From positions 8,026,915 through 8,090,914 of the forward strand of contig NC_084771.1 in assembly GCF_028858725.1 (NCBI RefSeq): a stretch of 64,000 nucleotides of DNA, written 5' to 3'. Below are positions 1 to 12,600 of this stretch, one piece after another. Numbering within the stretch: position 1 is the stretch's first letter; each line of letters opens with the position of its first letter. Position numbers and translations under genes: made by a program. Below the pieces are notes generated by a model that was not told the origin of the DNA, did no database searches, and saw only the letters and a list, made by a program, of their open reading frames with translations. The DNA comes from Colius striatus (taxonomy: Eukaryota; Chordata; Aves; Coliiformes; Coliidae).

Positions 1-1260
1 GGGGGGCAGAGAATTTGCGCGCTGGGGAGAAGAGCGGGAACAGGCGCAGGGAAGAGGGAGGCCGGGGAGTTCGCCGGTATTAACCCCACCCGGGCAGGCA
101 CGGAGGGGGCTCTCTCAGACACAGCCGGGACGCCGCCGCCACCCCCGGCCCAGACCCCTCGGCCTTCCCTGCCCACCGCACCGCCCGGGAGCTGCCGCCG
201 CAGCGGGGCTGTGCCGTTACAAGCTGTCCCTCGCCTCCGGCACCGACCCCAGACCCTACACCTCCAACACCCTCCTGCCTCTCCCTGCGCAGATGCCCAC
301 AGGGCAGCCCACTCCTACAGCCCTCCTCCTCCTCCTGCCCCGTCGCCCTGCGTCCCCCATGCCCGCCTCATCCCCCATGCACCCCATCCTCCCCCCATCC
401 CACGGGCTGCCCCCACCTGACCCGTGCGCCACGTCCACTCCCAAACCCGCCTCATCCCCCGGGCTCCCCCCGTCCCACACGGCGGGGGTCCCGCTTCTCC
501 CCTCGCTCGGCCCACACGCGGGCTCCCCCCCGCCCCGCACGGCGAGCACCTCGCTGCCCCCCCCCGGCCCCGTCTCGTCCCACACAACGGCTCCCCGCAA
601 CTCCCTCGCCCCGTCCCGCACCCTGCCGCAGACGGGCCGGCACTCGGCCGCCTCGGCGGGTTCGGCTGCGCTCCCCGCCGCGGGTCGCGCCGGCCGCCAG
701 CTCCTGGCACTGCCCACCGCGCCTTGGGCGGGGAACGCCGCTCTCCCCCGGCCCCTCCGCCCGCTCCCGCCGGCGGAGCGGGGCCCAGAGGGAACCCCCG
801 GGAGCAGCCCCGGCCCCGCGGCAGCACTGACCGTGCGCGGCGCCGCAGCCTCGCCTCGCCTCACCGCCGGCGCTGCCGACCGCCAACCGCCCGCTCCGCC
901 ATGATGGAATGCGGGCACTGCGCCTGCGCCGCCTTCGCGGGCCGGGGCGGGCGGGCGCGCCAACCACAGGCCGCGCCGAGCTTCGTCTTCAGCCACACGC
1001 TCCCGCGAAAAGAGGCGCGGGGGGGCGGCGGGGGAGCGCCGCAGGTGGCTGGAAGGCCGCGGCCGGGCGGGAGCTCGGGGCCGCGGGTGCCTGACGGGGC
1101 AGGCAGGGCTGAGGGGACGCAGATCTTCATGGCAGAGGTGGCACTGAAGGGAGACAAAGGTGCGACGGTGGCCGGAGCGTGTGGCCGCCGGCCGGCCCCC
1201 GCCGTCCCGCCGCGAGGCCGCGTTCCCTGAGGCGCCCCGGGGCCCGCAGCCCCTGCCCGG
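1..1260. promoter_or_regulatory. CpG island / promoter region at left edge
   Basis: The sequence is extremely GC-rich with very frequent CG dinucleotides, and falls sharply to ordinary composition after about 1.25-1.4 kb. Near 919-930 it has a GC-rich palindrome-like element (CTGCGCCTGCGCC) of the NRF1 type. At 893-907, read on the minus strand, the sequence around the start codon (ATCATGGCGGAG) resembles the YY1 element often found at start codons just downstream of CpG-island transcription starts. Together these suggest a TATA-less housekeeping-type promoter firing to the left. Plus-strand transcription from the same island is possible, but I see no convincing plus-strand exon. Several long open frames here are by-products of stop-poor GC-rich sequence. 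Confidence 0.75.
865..902 (-). CDS. Candidate first coding exon of an unidentified gene leaving the window to the left
   Basis: On the minus strand an ATG at 902 in a YY1-like context opens a frame of twelve full codons plus two bases (MAERAVGGRQRR...). It runs into a textbook splice donor, GTGAGG, whose GT lies at 864-863. An NRF1-like element lies about 20-30 bases upstream at 919-930. I see an ATG, a donor, and promoter motifs in the expected order. The inference is a short first exon, with the rest of the gene beyond base 1 and the sequence 1-864 being the start of intron 1. The encoded N-terminus is basic and low-complexity, and I cannot assign it to a family. If the donor is not used, the frame stops one codon later, so the exon is only meaningful spliced. 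Confidence 0.45.
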
Positions 1261-4200
1261 CCCTCGGCGGGTGTCCAGCTCGTACCCGCTGGCACAGCCA
1301 GCCCCTTGCCCGTGGCCCGGTGGTGACACACGAACCAGTGCCCGACTGGCCCCGAGGTCTGCGGCCTCTGTCCCCTGTTGTCTCAGAACCAGGGCAAACG
1401 CGGTGTTTTACACGGCTGATATATTTCATCCCCCCCTCACGGCTTGTGGGGAGAGGTGGGTCACGGCAGAGTCGAAAGGCCTGAGCTCTGATACTGTGTG
1501 GTAACATGAAAAGCGTTAGTGCTGGTGACCACGAGAAGTGAGAGGCATCACACCGAGTCCCGGCTGGCGAAGGACAGGGAAAGGTGAGGTTTCAGTACTG
1601 GCTTGTCAAAACGAGCCGCACGGCTCCCTTTCCCCACATCTGCTCCTGCACCCCGAGCCCTGCTCCAAAGGAGACCAAGGGCAGGGGCTGAAAAAGCTCA
1701 GCACCAGCTGCAGAGCCCCTGAGGCACATCCACTTCCTCCAGAGATTCATTCTGTTGCACTCTTCAGCTCATTTTCGCCGGGCGCTTTGCACCTAGACGG
1801 TCTCACGAACGTGCTTGAAGCAAGCTCGAGGCTTGGTGATTTGTAAAGTGGTGGTTTAAGGGATGTTTTGTGCGTGGAAATCTGTGTGGAGGCAGGAGAA
1901 ATGTGACAGCTGTGCTCTTACACCAGCCCCAAGTAAACGTGGATCACAGCAGCTTAAAGAGGTCAAAGTCGGCATTTACACGCCAGCTGTATAATGCACG
2001 GCTAAAGAACCTCACCTCTGCCAGTGAATGGCTGTGTGTGTGCCCGTGCCTTGATCTCAGATCTATTTTTAATGAACATAGGAAATTTTGGGATGAATAG
2101 AAGAAATTGTTCCTCTGTGTCGGGGAGTTTCTCTCCAGAGACCAGTGGAAGTGGTTGATTTGCCACACTGAATAACCTGTGCTAAACGGGCCCAAAATAA
2201 ATTCCCATCCATCTTTTTTCACTAAGCAAGCAGTGTTGAGGAAGGCCAGAGGTGGTGGTAGCTCCTGCATTTCTATGTGACTAATAACTGAGCTCGTGAA
2301 GTAAATGCCACAAAACCACCCGGTGTAACTTTGCAATTCATTTTACGTTGGCCCATCAAATGATGAGCATAGTCGCTGCAAATCCATAGCAAACAGTGAA
2401 GGAACAGATGAAAGCCACCCTTGGACTGCATCTCTGCATGCCTGGCTCTTGCTGAAGTGTTGTGCCTTTCCTCTCTTTCCTTGTGTTTGATCATCTTGCT
2501 GTTACAGACCTCACTAATGTGTTTTGTGTAGAAAGACAAGCAAATGCTATCATTATACTTCAACATCACTGACAATGTACATCTGGTGCAGAACAATGCT
2601 GCTGGTGCGCTGAAAAGGGCTTTTGCAAGGAGCCTGTTGCCTTTCTATTCTCTGCTCTCTGTTGTGAGTCCTGTTTAAGCTTCTGAACATGGACAAGAGC
2701 TGTATCTGAATAATGGTCTTTGCTCTGAAAAGCAACATTTGGGAGCTGAATTGGTGGACAATTCCAGGTTGAGAAGGAAGGAGGAACCTTTTTCTCCTAA
2801 CGAAATAACTGGCAAAATCCCTGTCATGGTCTCTGCTGTGACATTTCCTTTTTTTTCTACCCCTTCCTCAAGTTTTACCACACATGAGTGACCATGGGCC
2901 TGACTCCGGTAGAGAGAAGCAGCAGCTCTACTTTTGCCCAGTGAACAGTGTGGATCAGCACATCATATAACTCCTCATGCCTGTAGAATAGATGGAAAGC
3001 TTCAGAAAAGCACTGAGAGGAAATAGAAGCTGCTCCCCTGTGTTGGGTCCTGTCATCCCTTTGTCACTAATCATTTTGCTGGCAATTCTGAAATGAAGTT
3101 CTCCAGTTCCAGCTCAGCTTTGAGGCTTGTGAACGCCTCAGAAAAGGCGGGAGACCAGGCCAGCATGGGGGGCTCAGGGAATGCAGACCTGCACCCTGCA
3201 TTATGGTGCTCTAGGGAACAAAAGGTTGGTTAATCATTTCACCTTTGAGAGAATTCCTGGAATCTTCAGCACTCCACCTCAGGAATCTCATCACTCCACG
3301 GGCTCTGGCTGATCTGCGCTGAAGCGTATCTGGTGCCCTGGGGATCTGGCTTCTGAAGGGAAACATTTGTACTCCGTTTTTGGGACATCCTCTGAGGGAC
3401 ACCCATCGGGATGGGATTTGGGAGCGTGAAATACACGTTGTGGAATGAATGCTGCTGCTGAAGGCAGCCATTCAAGGACTATTTTGACTTCCCAAGCTCG
3501 GTATTTATTCATTGCCAACTAAACCTTAAAAGTTATGACTAGTGGTGTTGTGTGATGTACCAAGCTCTGATTCCCCATCAGGAGTGTACTGTGTCTGATA
3601 CCCAGAAGAAGAAAGGTCTTCAGGGGTGAATGCTGAGCATTCTTTGCACTCAAGGCTATTGGACCTCCCAGCCTTGATCATCACAAGAATTCCTTTGTAG
3701 GCAATAATGCAGTACTTTAGCACTCAGAAACATCCTTTTACTTTCTCTCTAGCCTTTAATGAATTAATTTCCCCCCCCCCCCTTAACTTTCCGTGCTAAA
3801 TATACTTTATATCCTAGCAAGGTATTCTCTGGTAATTCTTGCCAACTTTCCCACCAGGCCTCACTTTACTGAGTTGTAGCTAGTTGCTAGTGAGACACAG
3901 GATGAAAGTTCCACAAACTGCCCACATTCCATGAGCTCCAGGGCTCCTTTAAAACTCAGATTGCTTCAACTCCAAGAGCTATTCCCACACGGTGGAAAAG
4001 AAGTGACGGGATGTTTGCTGCCTGCATCCTACCTGCAGATTGCTGTGAGACAACAGGCAGGGAAAATACTCCTTTTCAGCTGAAAGGGGAAACTCCACAG
4101 GCAGCCAGTGAGGCTGAAGGCACCCAGCCATGGGGCTGTTCTGATGGCACAGTTGCACAGAAGAAAGATTTGGTGTGAGTGAGCAAGTGACTGGGAAGAA

Positions 4201-4424
4201 GGCCCTGGTTAGATGGGTCAGAAATTACAGAGGAGCACGGAACAAGTCCAGGGGGAGCTTTAATTATGCTTTGAAATCCCTGAAGAGACACAAACACCGT
4301 GCAAGGACAGTGGTGATGTTGGCTTCCACTCACAAAGGCAGGCCAGGCTCCTCTTGGGTCACTGGAGTAGAAAAAGATGGATTTTGAGGAAATGATTGCT
4401 CACACAGTCCTTTCAGTGTAGAGA

Positions 4425-4665
4425 GGAAGGGGGTAGAAAGGCACACACATCAGTGACACTGGGCCTGGGAAGATGGAATTAAAAATAGCAGAATGTAAGG
4501 TCAGAAAACATTTAGAGAAAGGAAAGAGAACAGAAACAGACAGAATGGGAAATGGAAATGAGTCAGGAGGGAGGGAAGAGAGCACAAATGGGAAGAAATC
4601 TGAGCTTCTAAATGAAGGGCAGTCTCTGGGATGGAAAAGGGGAGTTAAGGAGAGTCAGTCTTAAC
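4425..4665 (+). repeat. Purine-rich low-complexity stretch
   Basis: The plus strand is dominated by G and A (runs such as GAAAGGAAAGAGAACAG and GGAGGGAGGGAAGAGAG). A similar stretch follows at about 4790-4870. No tandem period is obvious. It explains why short lysine/glutamate-rich frames appear here; these are not genes. Confidence 0.5.
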
Positions 4666-7600
4666 AAAACAATGGCAAGAAGCAGTGCCAGAAATAGGCT
4701 CATGCTGCCATTAGAAAAGTTTGAATTGGCATTTCTGGGTTTTTTCCTTTGCTAATTCAACTGTGCTGTGTGAGTTAACACAGAAATGTGGGGGAGGGAG
4801 GAGGGAAATCTTAAAGAAATGGAAAAGAAAAGCCTTTGATGGGAAAGGAGAGAAGAGAGAGATAAGAGGAATATTACAGTTTGCAATCTATTCTGACCTG
4901 ACCGTGGATGGGGAGGCTGCCAAAAGCCTCAAGTAACAAAAACCTGCTGCTTACTGTTGGACACAGTAAATAGCTGTGTGCACAAACCCCCTCTAAACCA
5001 ACAACCCACTCAGGAGGATCAGCAGCTGCTCTGGCTTCCTAGTTCCTGCCCATAATAAAAACTTCCCCCCCTCCCCAATACTTGCATGGCAATCATGATG
5101 ATTCTGTGTGTTTTAACCATCTCCTGAATCCATTAGGACCTGAGAATGAGGCCTTGGAATACGTTCACTTCACTTTCTCTTACTGCATACAAACTAGTGT
5201 TGTGTACACTTGAGGAGGGACCGAGGCAAAGCAGCTGGGCAAACAGCCTTTTCTCAAACAGCACTTTGTGGGGAGTGCATGTGCTTACATCCTCAAAAGC
5301 AAACAGCGGATCCTGGAGCAGATTTTCCACCAGTGTGTGCTGGCATTGCTCCCTCCAGCCCAGTGGCATTAGGAGTGTTTTCCCCTGATGAGGAGCTGGC
5401 CCATGGAGAGCAAACCAGCCTGTAGGGCATCCCCTGGCAGATGGGTGACACAAGCCTGCTGTTCTGCACAGAAATTCAGCCAGGTTTGGAGATGCTTGAC
5501 ACAGGCCACTGGACAGCCCTGGCTGCTCTTGAAATGAGGGTGAAAAGCATTTGGAAGGGCCTAGCCAGAGCCTGGAGGATCCCTGGAGGCTGAAGGTGCC
5601 TGTTTGCTTGTGAGAGGCAGCAGCCTTTGGCTCACTCATCCCACTTCATCCAGATGACTGCCTGCTGAAATCTGGCAGCGTCTCTGACTCCTTGCTGAGC
5701 TCAGACCCTGTGGTTAACACACTGACACCTGCTGTGTGCTGATCACAGAGCTCAGGGGAAAGTGCTGTTTGTCACAGGCCTGGCACTGAGGGGTCACAAA
5801 GCCTTGGAGAAGCTCATGCAAACGCAGGAGCTGCTTGGCATTCTGGCACCCTCCAGCTCTCCTTTACCACCTGGATGGCTGCCTTGGCTCCAGGCACTGC
5901 CCAAGCACTGACACTTTCTTCACCTGAGAGCCTGGGGCAGGGCTGTCATTGATTGTTTCTCCTGATCCAGCCCAGAGCTGCTGCTCTGCTGCAGTCCCAG
6001 CACAGAGGAGATGGCTGTGGGACACCTGCCCCATCTCTCCCACTTGCCTTTACCACCTTCTGCAAGATCTTTCTGCTCAGTTCCTCCTCAAATTATCCAG
6101 TGAGAGCCCACATAGGAATCAAATGTCCTGAATCAATTTAATTCCAAGCACTAGCTGTGTTTACCCATAAGTGTATAACTCTTCCTCCAAGCCAAGAAAC
6201 AAACTACAAAACCCCAAAACAAACCCAAAGCCCCCAAACAAACAGGTTGAAGGGCCCTGGGCAAAGCTCTGGGAACAGGCAGGCCCGGGCATATGCCAGG
6301 AGAAGCACGCAGAGCATGGCACTGTACCTTTTGCTGCAGAGAAAAACATCCAGCTGAAGGGAAACGTGACCTCCTTGCCAACAGCTTCTCCTTGCGGGAG
6401 GGAGCTCACCCCAGCCTCACTCCCTGCTGTTGCAGCATCTCCATAGCACATAGGAGATGTATCAGATGTTTCAGGGGTCCCTCTGAGGAGCTGGAACCGA
6501 GTCATCACTCCCACAGTAAATACAGAGGCAGTTCCTCAGCTGACCTGGTGGCAGCATCAGTGGAGGTAAGTCAGGTCTGCTTGCCTGGGCTGATATCAGT
6601 GTAGCCATAGTTCTAAGTCATCCAAGTAGCTAGATCCTGAGAAATGCTCAAAACAACAATAATGTAAATGTATCAGAGCTGGAGGGTGCTTGTCCTGGCT
6701 CTGGCCCTTATAAACTAGACATTTTAAAACACCCCAAACTAAGGCCATCAGCATGCTTTGCTCTTGCTCCACATGAAGAGAACTGCAAGGTTGTGAAGCA
6801 GCCAGGTCCCGTGTTTTTATCCCAAAGACAGGGATGTGGCAGGAGCAGGTTTGCTCCCTGGGATTGGCAGGGCAGGGCAGGGGCTCGTTACCTGCTGTAT
6901 GACACTCAGCTGCAAAGGGTCTTTGGAGAAGGAGATTGAAGCATCAGAGCCTGTATCTGAAGAGCAGAGAGGGAGGGGAAGGACAAAAAGGAGAGCAAGC
7001 AAGCAGAATAAATCTGAATTGTACCAGAATTACACTCTGTGTTGAAACTTCCACATTTGGAATTGATTTTATTTTCCCCTCAAGGCAAAATGCTGAGAAT
7101 TTAAGTGGCTGAAATACAAGTCTCTTCTTTAACCTGCAGTAAATGCCATATCTGGGGGAGCTGCAGGTGACCCATCAGCAATACAGGACTGATGCAATCA
7201 GGAAATACCTTGGTGTCACGCGTAACGTGATGCTCTTCCCTTTGTCCACCTTGTTTTCTCTCCTGCTCTGCCTGTGCTGCAGGTTTCCTCAGGTGACCCA
7301 GCTTCACTCCTTTTTCTGGCTGCTGCCTGTTTTCTACCTCTCCCCCGCCCCTTCACATTTAGGGTGTGACTGTGCCACGGCACAAATGTCGTGGCATGGT
7401 GGCAGGGCTGAAGTCTGCACTGTGCACACCAGGAGTGCTTCTTTGCATCCCCTAAGCCTTGTGTGTGCTGGGCCTGAAAAAACTGCTGCACCTCTGTGCA
7501 AAGCTGCTTGCCTGTGGGCAGCCAGCTCCCTGCCTGCTCTGTTTCACCAGGGCTTTTCAGTTGTTTCACTCCATTTCTCCATTGTCTCTCTTCAGAGAAC

Positions 7601-8505
7601 TATTTCTTTCCTATCTGGCATTTTCCTCACTGTCCCCAAACAACCCCTTTTTCTTGCTCTCTCCTACAATAACCCCGTGCCTCATTATTTCCACTCCCCT
7701 TTTTTTGTTGTTTGGCTTGTTTTTTCCACTTGATGGAGACCCCAAGGGCCCCCACTCTGCCTTGGGGGTTCCTCTTCCGCAGCACAGCACTGGGCAGACA
7801 CATCAGAGCTGGAGCAGTGTCTCCTTGGCCTTGGGTCAGTGTCTGCACCGCTGCAGAAGAGCCTCTGACGGGCGTCTGGTATCTGCTTCTCAGGAGCAGA
7901 CGTGATCTACCAAAGGGCAGAGCGGTGATGAATCAGGTCTTTGATGCAAATCAGAAGCAGCCACTTGGCACAAAGCATTTGGGAGCACTTCAGGCTGAAA
8001 TGAAAACAAAACAAGCCAGAAGAAGAAAAAGATGCAGCTGTGAAGAACACAAATATTGGCTCCTTGAGGAAACCTCCATCTTGAACCTACTTGTTCCTTC
8101 AGGGCTAATGCTCTCCATTTCCAGATTGTCATGCACCTAGTTTCCTGTCCTCAGAGAGCAAACTAGAGGTCTAAGTGGTGATATTCTGTGTGAGGGAGCT
8201 GCATAAGCAGCCTTTCTCTGCTCCCTGGCTGACTGAGCAGATTGCTGGGTGAGAGAACCTGCTGTTAACATGAATAAGGACCCTTTTGTGCATGAGAAAG
8301 CAGAAAAACCCACAATGCTGGCCTCTTCCCACCTTCCCCATCTTTTGCTATGAAAAGAAATAAGTACCTGCCCTGCCTTCCTCACTGCTGTTGGGAGTGC
8401 CTTGATGCAAGAGGGCAGGTGTTACTCAACCTTTCCAAAAGCTCCTCTGCAGGAACTCAGAGCACTTGCTTTGCTGCATTCCCTGTAAACACTGTGCTCC
8501 AGAGA

Positions 8506-8539
8506 AGGGTTATGGTTATGATTAGGGTTAGGGTTAGGG
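8506..8539 (+). repeat. Short interstitial telomere-like repeat (degenerate TTAGGG)n
   Basis: About six hexamer units in register: two GGTTAT-type units, one GATTAG, then perfect GGTTAG units. The array is only about 34 bases, typical of short interstitial telomeric sequences thought to arise during repair of double-strand breaks. It is far too short to mark a chromosome fusion. Confidence 0.7.
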
Positions 8540-9627
8540 CTGGCAGCTCCAGAAGCTGCAAGCAAGGCCCTGAGCAGCTCCCAGCTAAGCTCATCCATGG
8601 GTATCCAGCTGGGGCTCATCTCTCATGCTCCAGCTGTGAGTCTTCCCATCACCTGCAAGAAAAGTAGAAGAAAGAAAGTGAGGTCTGAGCAGCATCTGGA
8701 GCAGTTACGTAGCAGCCTTCGTGCCTGGAGCACAGATGGGCAATGCTTCAGGTCACCAGCACAGTCCCACTGGTGGTGGGCTCAGGCTGAACATTTCAGC
8801 TGGCAGGAGGTGGCTGAGAGTGACCTGGTACTCCAGCAGCAGTCACTGCCTCACTTCTCCATTTGCACCCTGGGAACAGCAGTGGCTCCCTGCTGACAGG
8901 GGAAGTCAGGAGCCTGGGTTTGTTAGTGGTTACTCTGTTGCTGTGATAAAGGGGGTGAGGGAAGTGCAGCAGGACAGAGGGCAGAGCTGTAAGAGAGGAG
9001 TGATAAGCTGCTGTCTGCTGGGCAACTGATTTGAGAGCCCTGAGCTAAGTGCTCCTCTGCTAAAGTGCGGGGCAAGTCAGGCAAACCCCAGAGCTGAGCA
9101 TCACCAGCACTCAGCTGCACAGGTCCCAGCTCATGGCTGGGGCAAACATCCATCCCCAGGAAAGCTGTGAACTGAGACATTTTCTTTGCATGCTGAGCAG
9201 CACTGCACGCTGCACGGAGCCTGAGGGGCAGCCTGCCAGCAGCACGGCCTGAAACGCCATAGCAATAGTGAGGCAAAAGTTTGAAATGAGCCTCTTTGCT
9301 CCTGTTGATCCTGAGCTCTTCAGATGGAGCTGAGGGAAAGCCTCCAGAAATGAAGCATTTGTACCTGTGAAGGGTTTCCCACGGCCCTCACCCCTGGAGA
9401 GCCACCCGTAAGCAGAAACCCGAGTCCTTCCCCACCTCAGTGTCCTCAGTGGCTGCTCCAGCCATTTCTCTACAAACAAAACCACAGAGCACCTATTTGA
9501 GAGAAACACAGGACCCTTGTTTCATAAAGATATATGAAGCAATATGCTTTTCACTTCCCCTCTCTGCAGCTCCTGCAGCCTTTGCCCCCCAGCCGTGCTG
9601 GCCGTGCCAGCAGCGTGTCCTTCAGCA

Positions 9628-9685
9628 CAGTCACGGAATGCTTTGGGCTGGAAAGGACCTTTCAATATCCTCTAGTCCAGCCTCC
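9628..9685 (-). mobile_element. CR1 LINE 3'-end fragment
   Basis: The plus strand reads as the reverse complement of a CR1 3' end: a degraded 'cacggaatg' tail, then 'ggctggaaaggacct', then 'tctagtccagcctcc'. It is only about 58 bases and diverged, hence an old insertion. Confidence 0.65.
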
Positions 9686-12600
9686 AAGAAAAGCAAGATT
9701 ACTTGGCTTTTCCCTACCATGATTCTTAAGACACAGATGAGGAAGGTGGGCAGATCAAAAGGAATATGGGTTGAACAGGAGCACCAGACCGAACCCAGCT
9801 CAAAGGTACGAACAACATTATGCAGAGCACGTGCATCACAAGTGCTGTGGGAGGCCTGACTTACCACTCCTAGTTCTGTTTGCTTAGTTTTTGCAGAGTT
9901 TGCAGCTATATATAAAGTACATCCCAACTTTAATACGGATACGGTGTGAGTGTGGCTCATTAAACATTTGCACAAGGCTGGCCTCTTGTCCCAGCCTCAC
10001 TCAGGGGGTTTGCTAATCCTCTGTCTTCTTAAAGGCTGTGTGGCTGAGGCTTGAGAATCCCCCTTCTGATGGACAAGATGCCATCAGTGCCTCTCTGCAG
10101 CAACCTGCTAATAGCCCCCAACTCCCTTATATCTTTATAAAAGGGGGAGAGATAACATCTTGCCAACACTGGGCTCTGTTGCACATGTATAGTGTAGCTG
10201 CCTTTGCACTGCTGCCCTTGGGTAAGTAGGTTTGTGTTTATATATAGAACACGGCACAAACAAGCATAAAAGCCATGAGCATTTAAATATAGATCCCTTC
10301 ATCTAAAAGGAGCCTAAGCTGTGTTTATGTGAACTGGGAGAGGAAAGGCAACACTGTCCTGTGGTGCTTCTGCATGCAAGTTCAAGTCCCTCAAGTTTAA
10401 CATCAAAAGAAACAAACACATCCCCCAAAGTACTGTTGTGTCAGCTCCAATTTTCCTCCCTCCCCCAGCAGCCCTGGGACACTCAGCAGCGTGGTTTGTG
10501 GTGACATCATTGCTGTAGTTTGTGTGGAGAGCTGACAGGCTGTAAAGGTTTCAGCTTTCTAGGGAAAGCAGAGACTGAAGATTTTGTGTGAATTAAATTT
10601 GGGATTGGAACTGCATCTGTTGGGCTTCTCTGGTCTGAACTCTCCATTCATTCTCCACTTCTTGCTGTCACTTACCTTGGTAGGGCTTGAACAGGTTCCT
10701 TCTGTTTGCTGCCCAAGGAACACTTTGCTTACACAAAGCAGGTGAGATACCTGAATCCAAATCAAGGGGTTCCTTGGAGATGGTGTGGCCACAGTGACAG
10801 TGTTCTGCTGCTTTCTGTCTGCCTTGGTGCAGGAGGAATACCACAGAGAAAGCTTTGCTGGCTTTGATGGCCAACATTCTTCTACTTTTTTCCTCCCCCC
10901 TTACAACTCTCAGTTAACTCCCAGAGCTTCCTGCTAACGAGGAAGAGTCATTTACCCAAGGAAATGTGCCCTTCATGAGTCTGGACTGGTATCACATGGA
11001 GCAGCTGGCAGTGCAGAGCCTGGGGACACTTCCTGACCCTCAGAACACCCACAGATGTAATCATTAGGTTTAGTTTTAATTGCAGTGAAAGCAAACTCGA
11101 CAGTCAGCTCAGTATTAGCAGCATAGTTGGGATCTGAACCAGCTCCTGGTCTGATCACAAAAGTGCCCAAGCCCTCAGGCTGTGCAGGTCTGTCCCTGGG
11201 GCTCTGGCCACTGGTTCTCAGTGCCTGTTTCATTAGTTCCCATCCCTGAGGTTTGCTTTTCCTGCCACAGGATATGATGATGACTGGAGTCATCATGCTG
11301 CATCCCAAGGCAGAAAGTCCACCTGAATTCAGCACAGTGCCTCTGCCCTCCTTGAGATCTGCACAGCCTGGGACCAAGCAGACCCTGGGCATGGCTCGTG
11401 GGTCTCCTTCAGGGCAGGTCTTCTGAGACCACCTCATCCTGCACCGCCTGGCTGATCTCCTTTCCCAGGTGGGGAGCAGGGTCCCCAGGCTCAGCAGGGG
11501 ACCACGAGCTCTCCTGCCCAGGGCCAGGATGTGGCTGTAGCTTTGTAGGGGAGCTGCAGTGATGCTCTTCCCACCCGAGTGCCCAGAACATAAACCATCT
11601 CTGCAGTCCTGTGAAGCTCTGGCATAGTGAGTGGGGTGGTGAAGGACATGGGGATGTGTGGGAGGAGATGCTGCTGACAGGAGGTGAAGGCTCAAGGCCA
11701 GTTGTGGGGAACTTCTCATTCTTTTTTCCTTGAAAAATGATGGTGAAAGGGCAGAGCAGAATTCTTCATCCCTCACTCACATAGCAGCGTGTGCTCACTG
11801 CTGCAGCGGGCTCCCTGCCCTGAGTAACAGGGAGGGAAAAGGGCAGAGAGTAGGGACTGTCTCATTTCAGATGGTTACTCAGAAAGGAAATAAAGCCTCT
11901 GCTGCCTCCTGGGATTGATGCAATTCTTCAACAGTCAGGCCACATGCTCACCTCTTGCAATAACTGCTCCCAAAAGCAAGTGGCTCTGGAGTCAGACCCT
12001 TGCAGCCCCCCTGCCCCGGGCTCACTAGACACAGTATCTGCACAAACGTCCTCCCTTGTGCTGAGTCCCCAAATGGTTACACAGGGCAGCTCTCTGCCTT
12101 CTGCCCTTGATCCCACAAGGCATTATCTGGACTTTGATGAGGGCTGTCTGGAGCCTTGTTGAAGTGAAACTCAAGCAGAGCATCACAAGACACTCCTCAC
12201 AAGTAAAGGGACTTCAAGGGGCTAAACTGAAAACAAACTCTGTTTAGTCTTCAACATCCCTAGCAGAGACATGCACCAGCATTCCTGGAAGTGGAGCTCT
12301 TATTAATAACCAAACCAGGGTGTTTTTGCTACCTCTTCCCTTTCATCCCCCCTCAAACTTGGTGAACATCCATCTGGAATATATTTACTGCACTAACAAA
12401 GGGTCCTTGCTCTGCTCCAGAGCAGCCTGCCTTCCTCTGAAGCGTAAGGAGCTGCCCTGACAGGACAGGAACGGGCACTTTTCACCCTCAAGTGAAGTCT
12501 GCAAATACTCCAAATACTTGTTTGTACATGTGGCCACTTGCAGAGCTGAAATTGTTGGTCTGGGAGAAGTAGGATTGAGTTCCCAGTCCAGCCCAGCCAT

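Noticed and set aside
256..1329. A 357-codon minus-strand frame and several others across the first CpG island
   Set aside because: Pro/Gly/Ala/Arg-rich composition expected from GC-rich stop-poor sequence, and competing frames on both strands. Only the short ATG-to-donor segment at 902-865 has gene-like signals.
10375..10400. 'agttcaagtccc', similar to a tRNA B box
   Set aside because: No A box at the right distance and no cloverleaf pairing.
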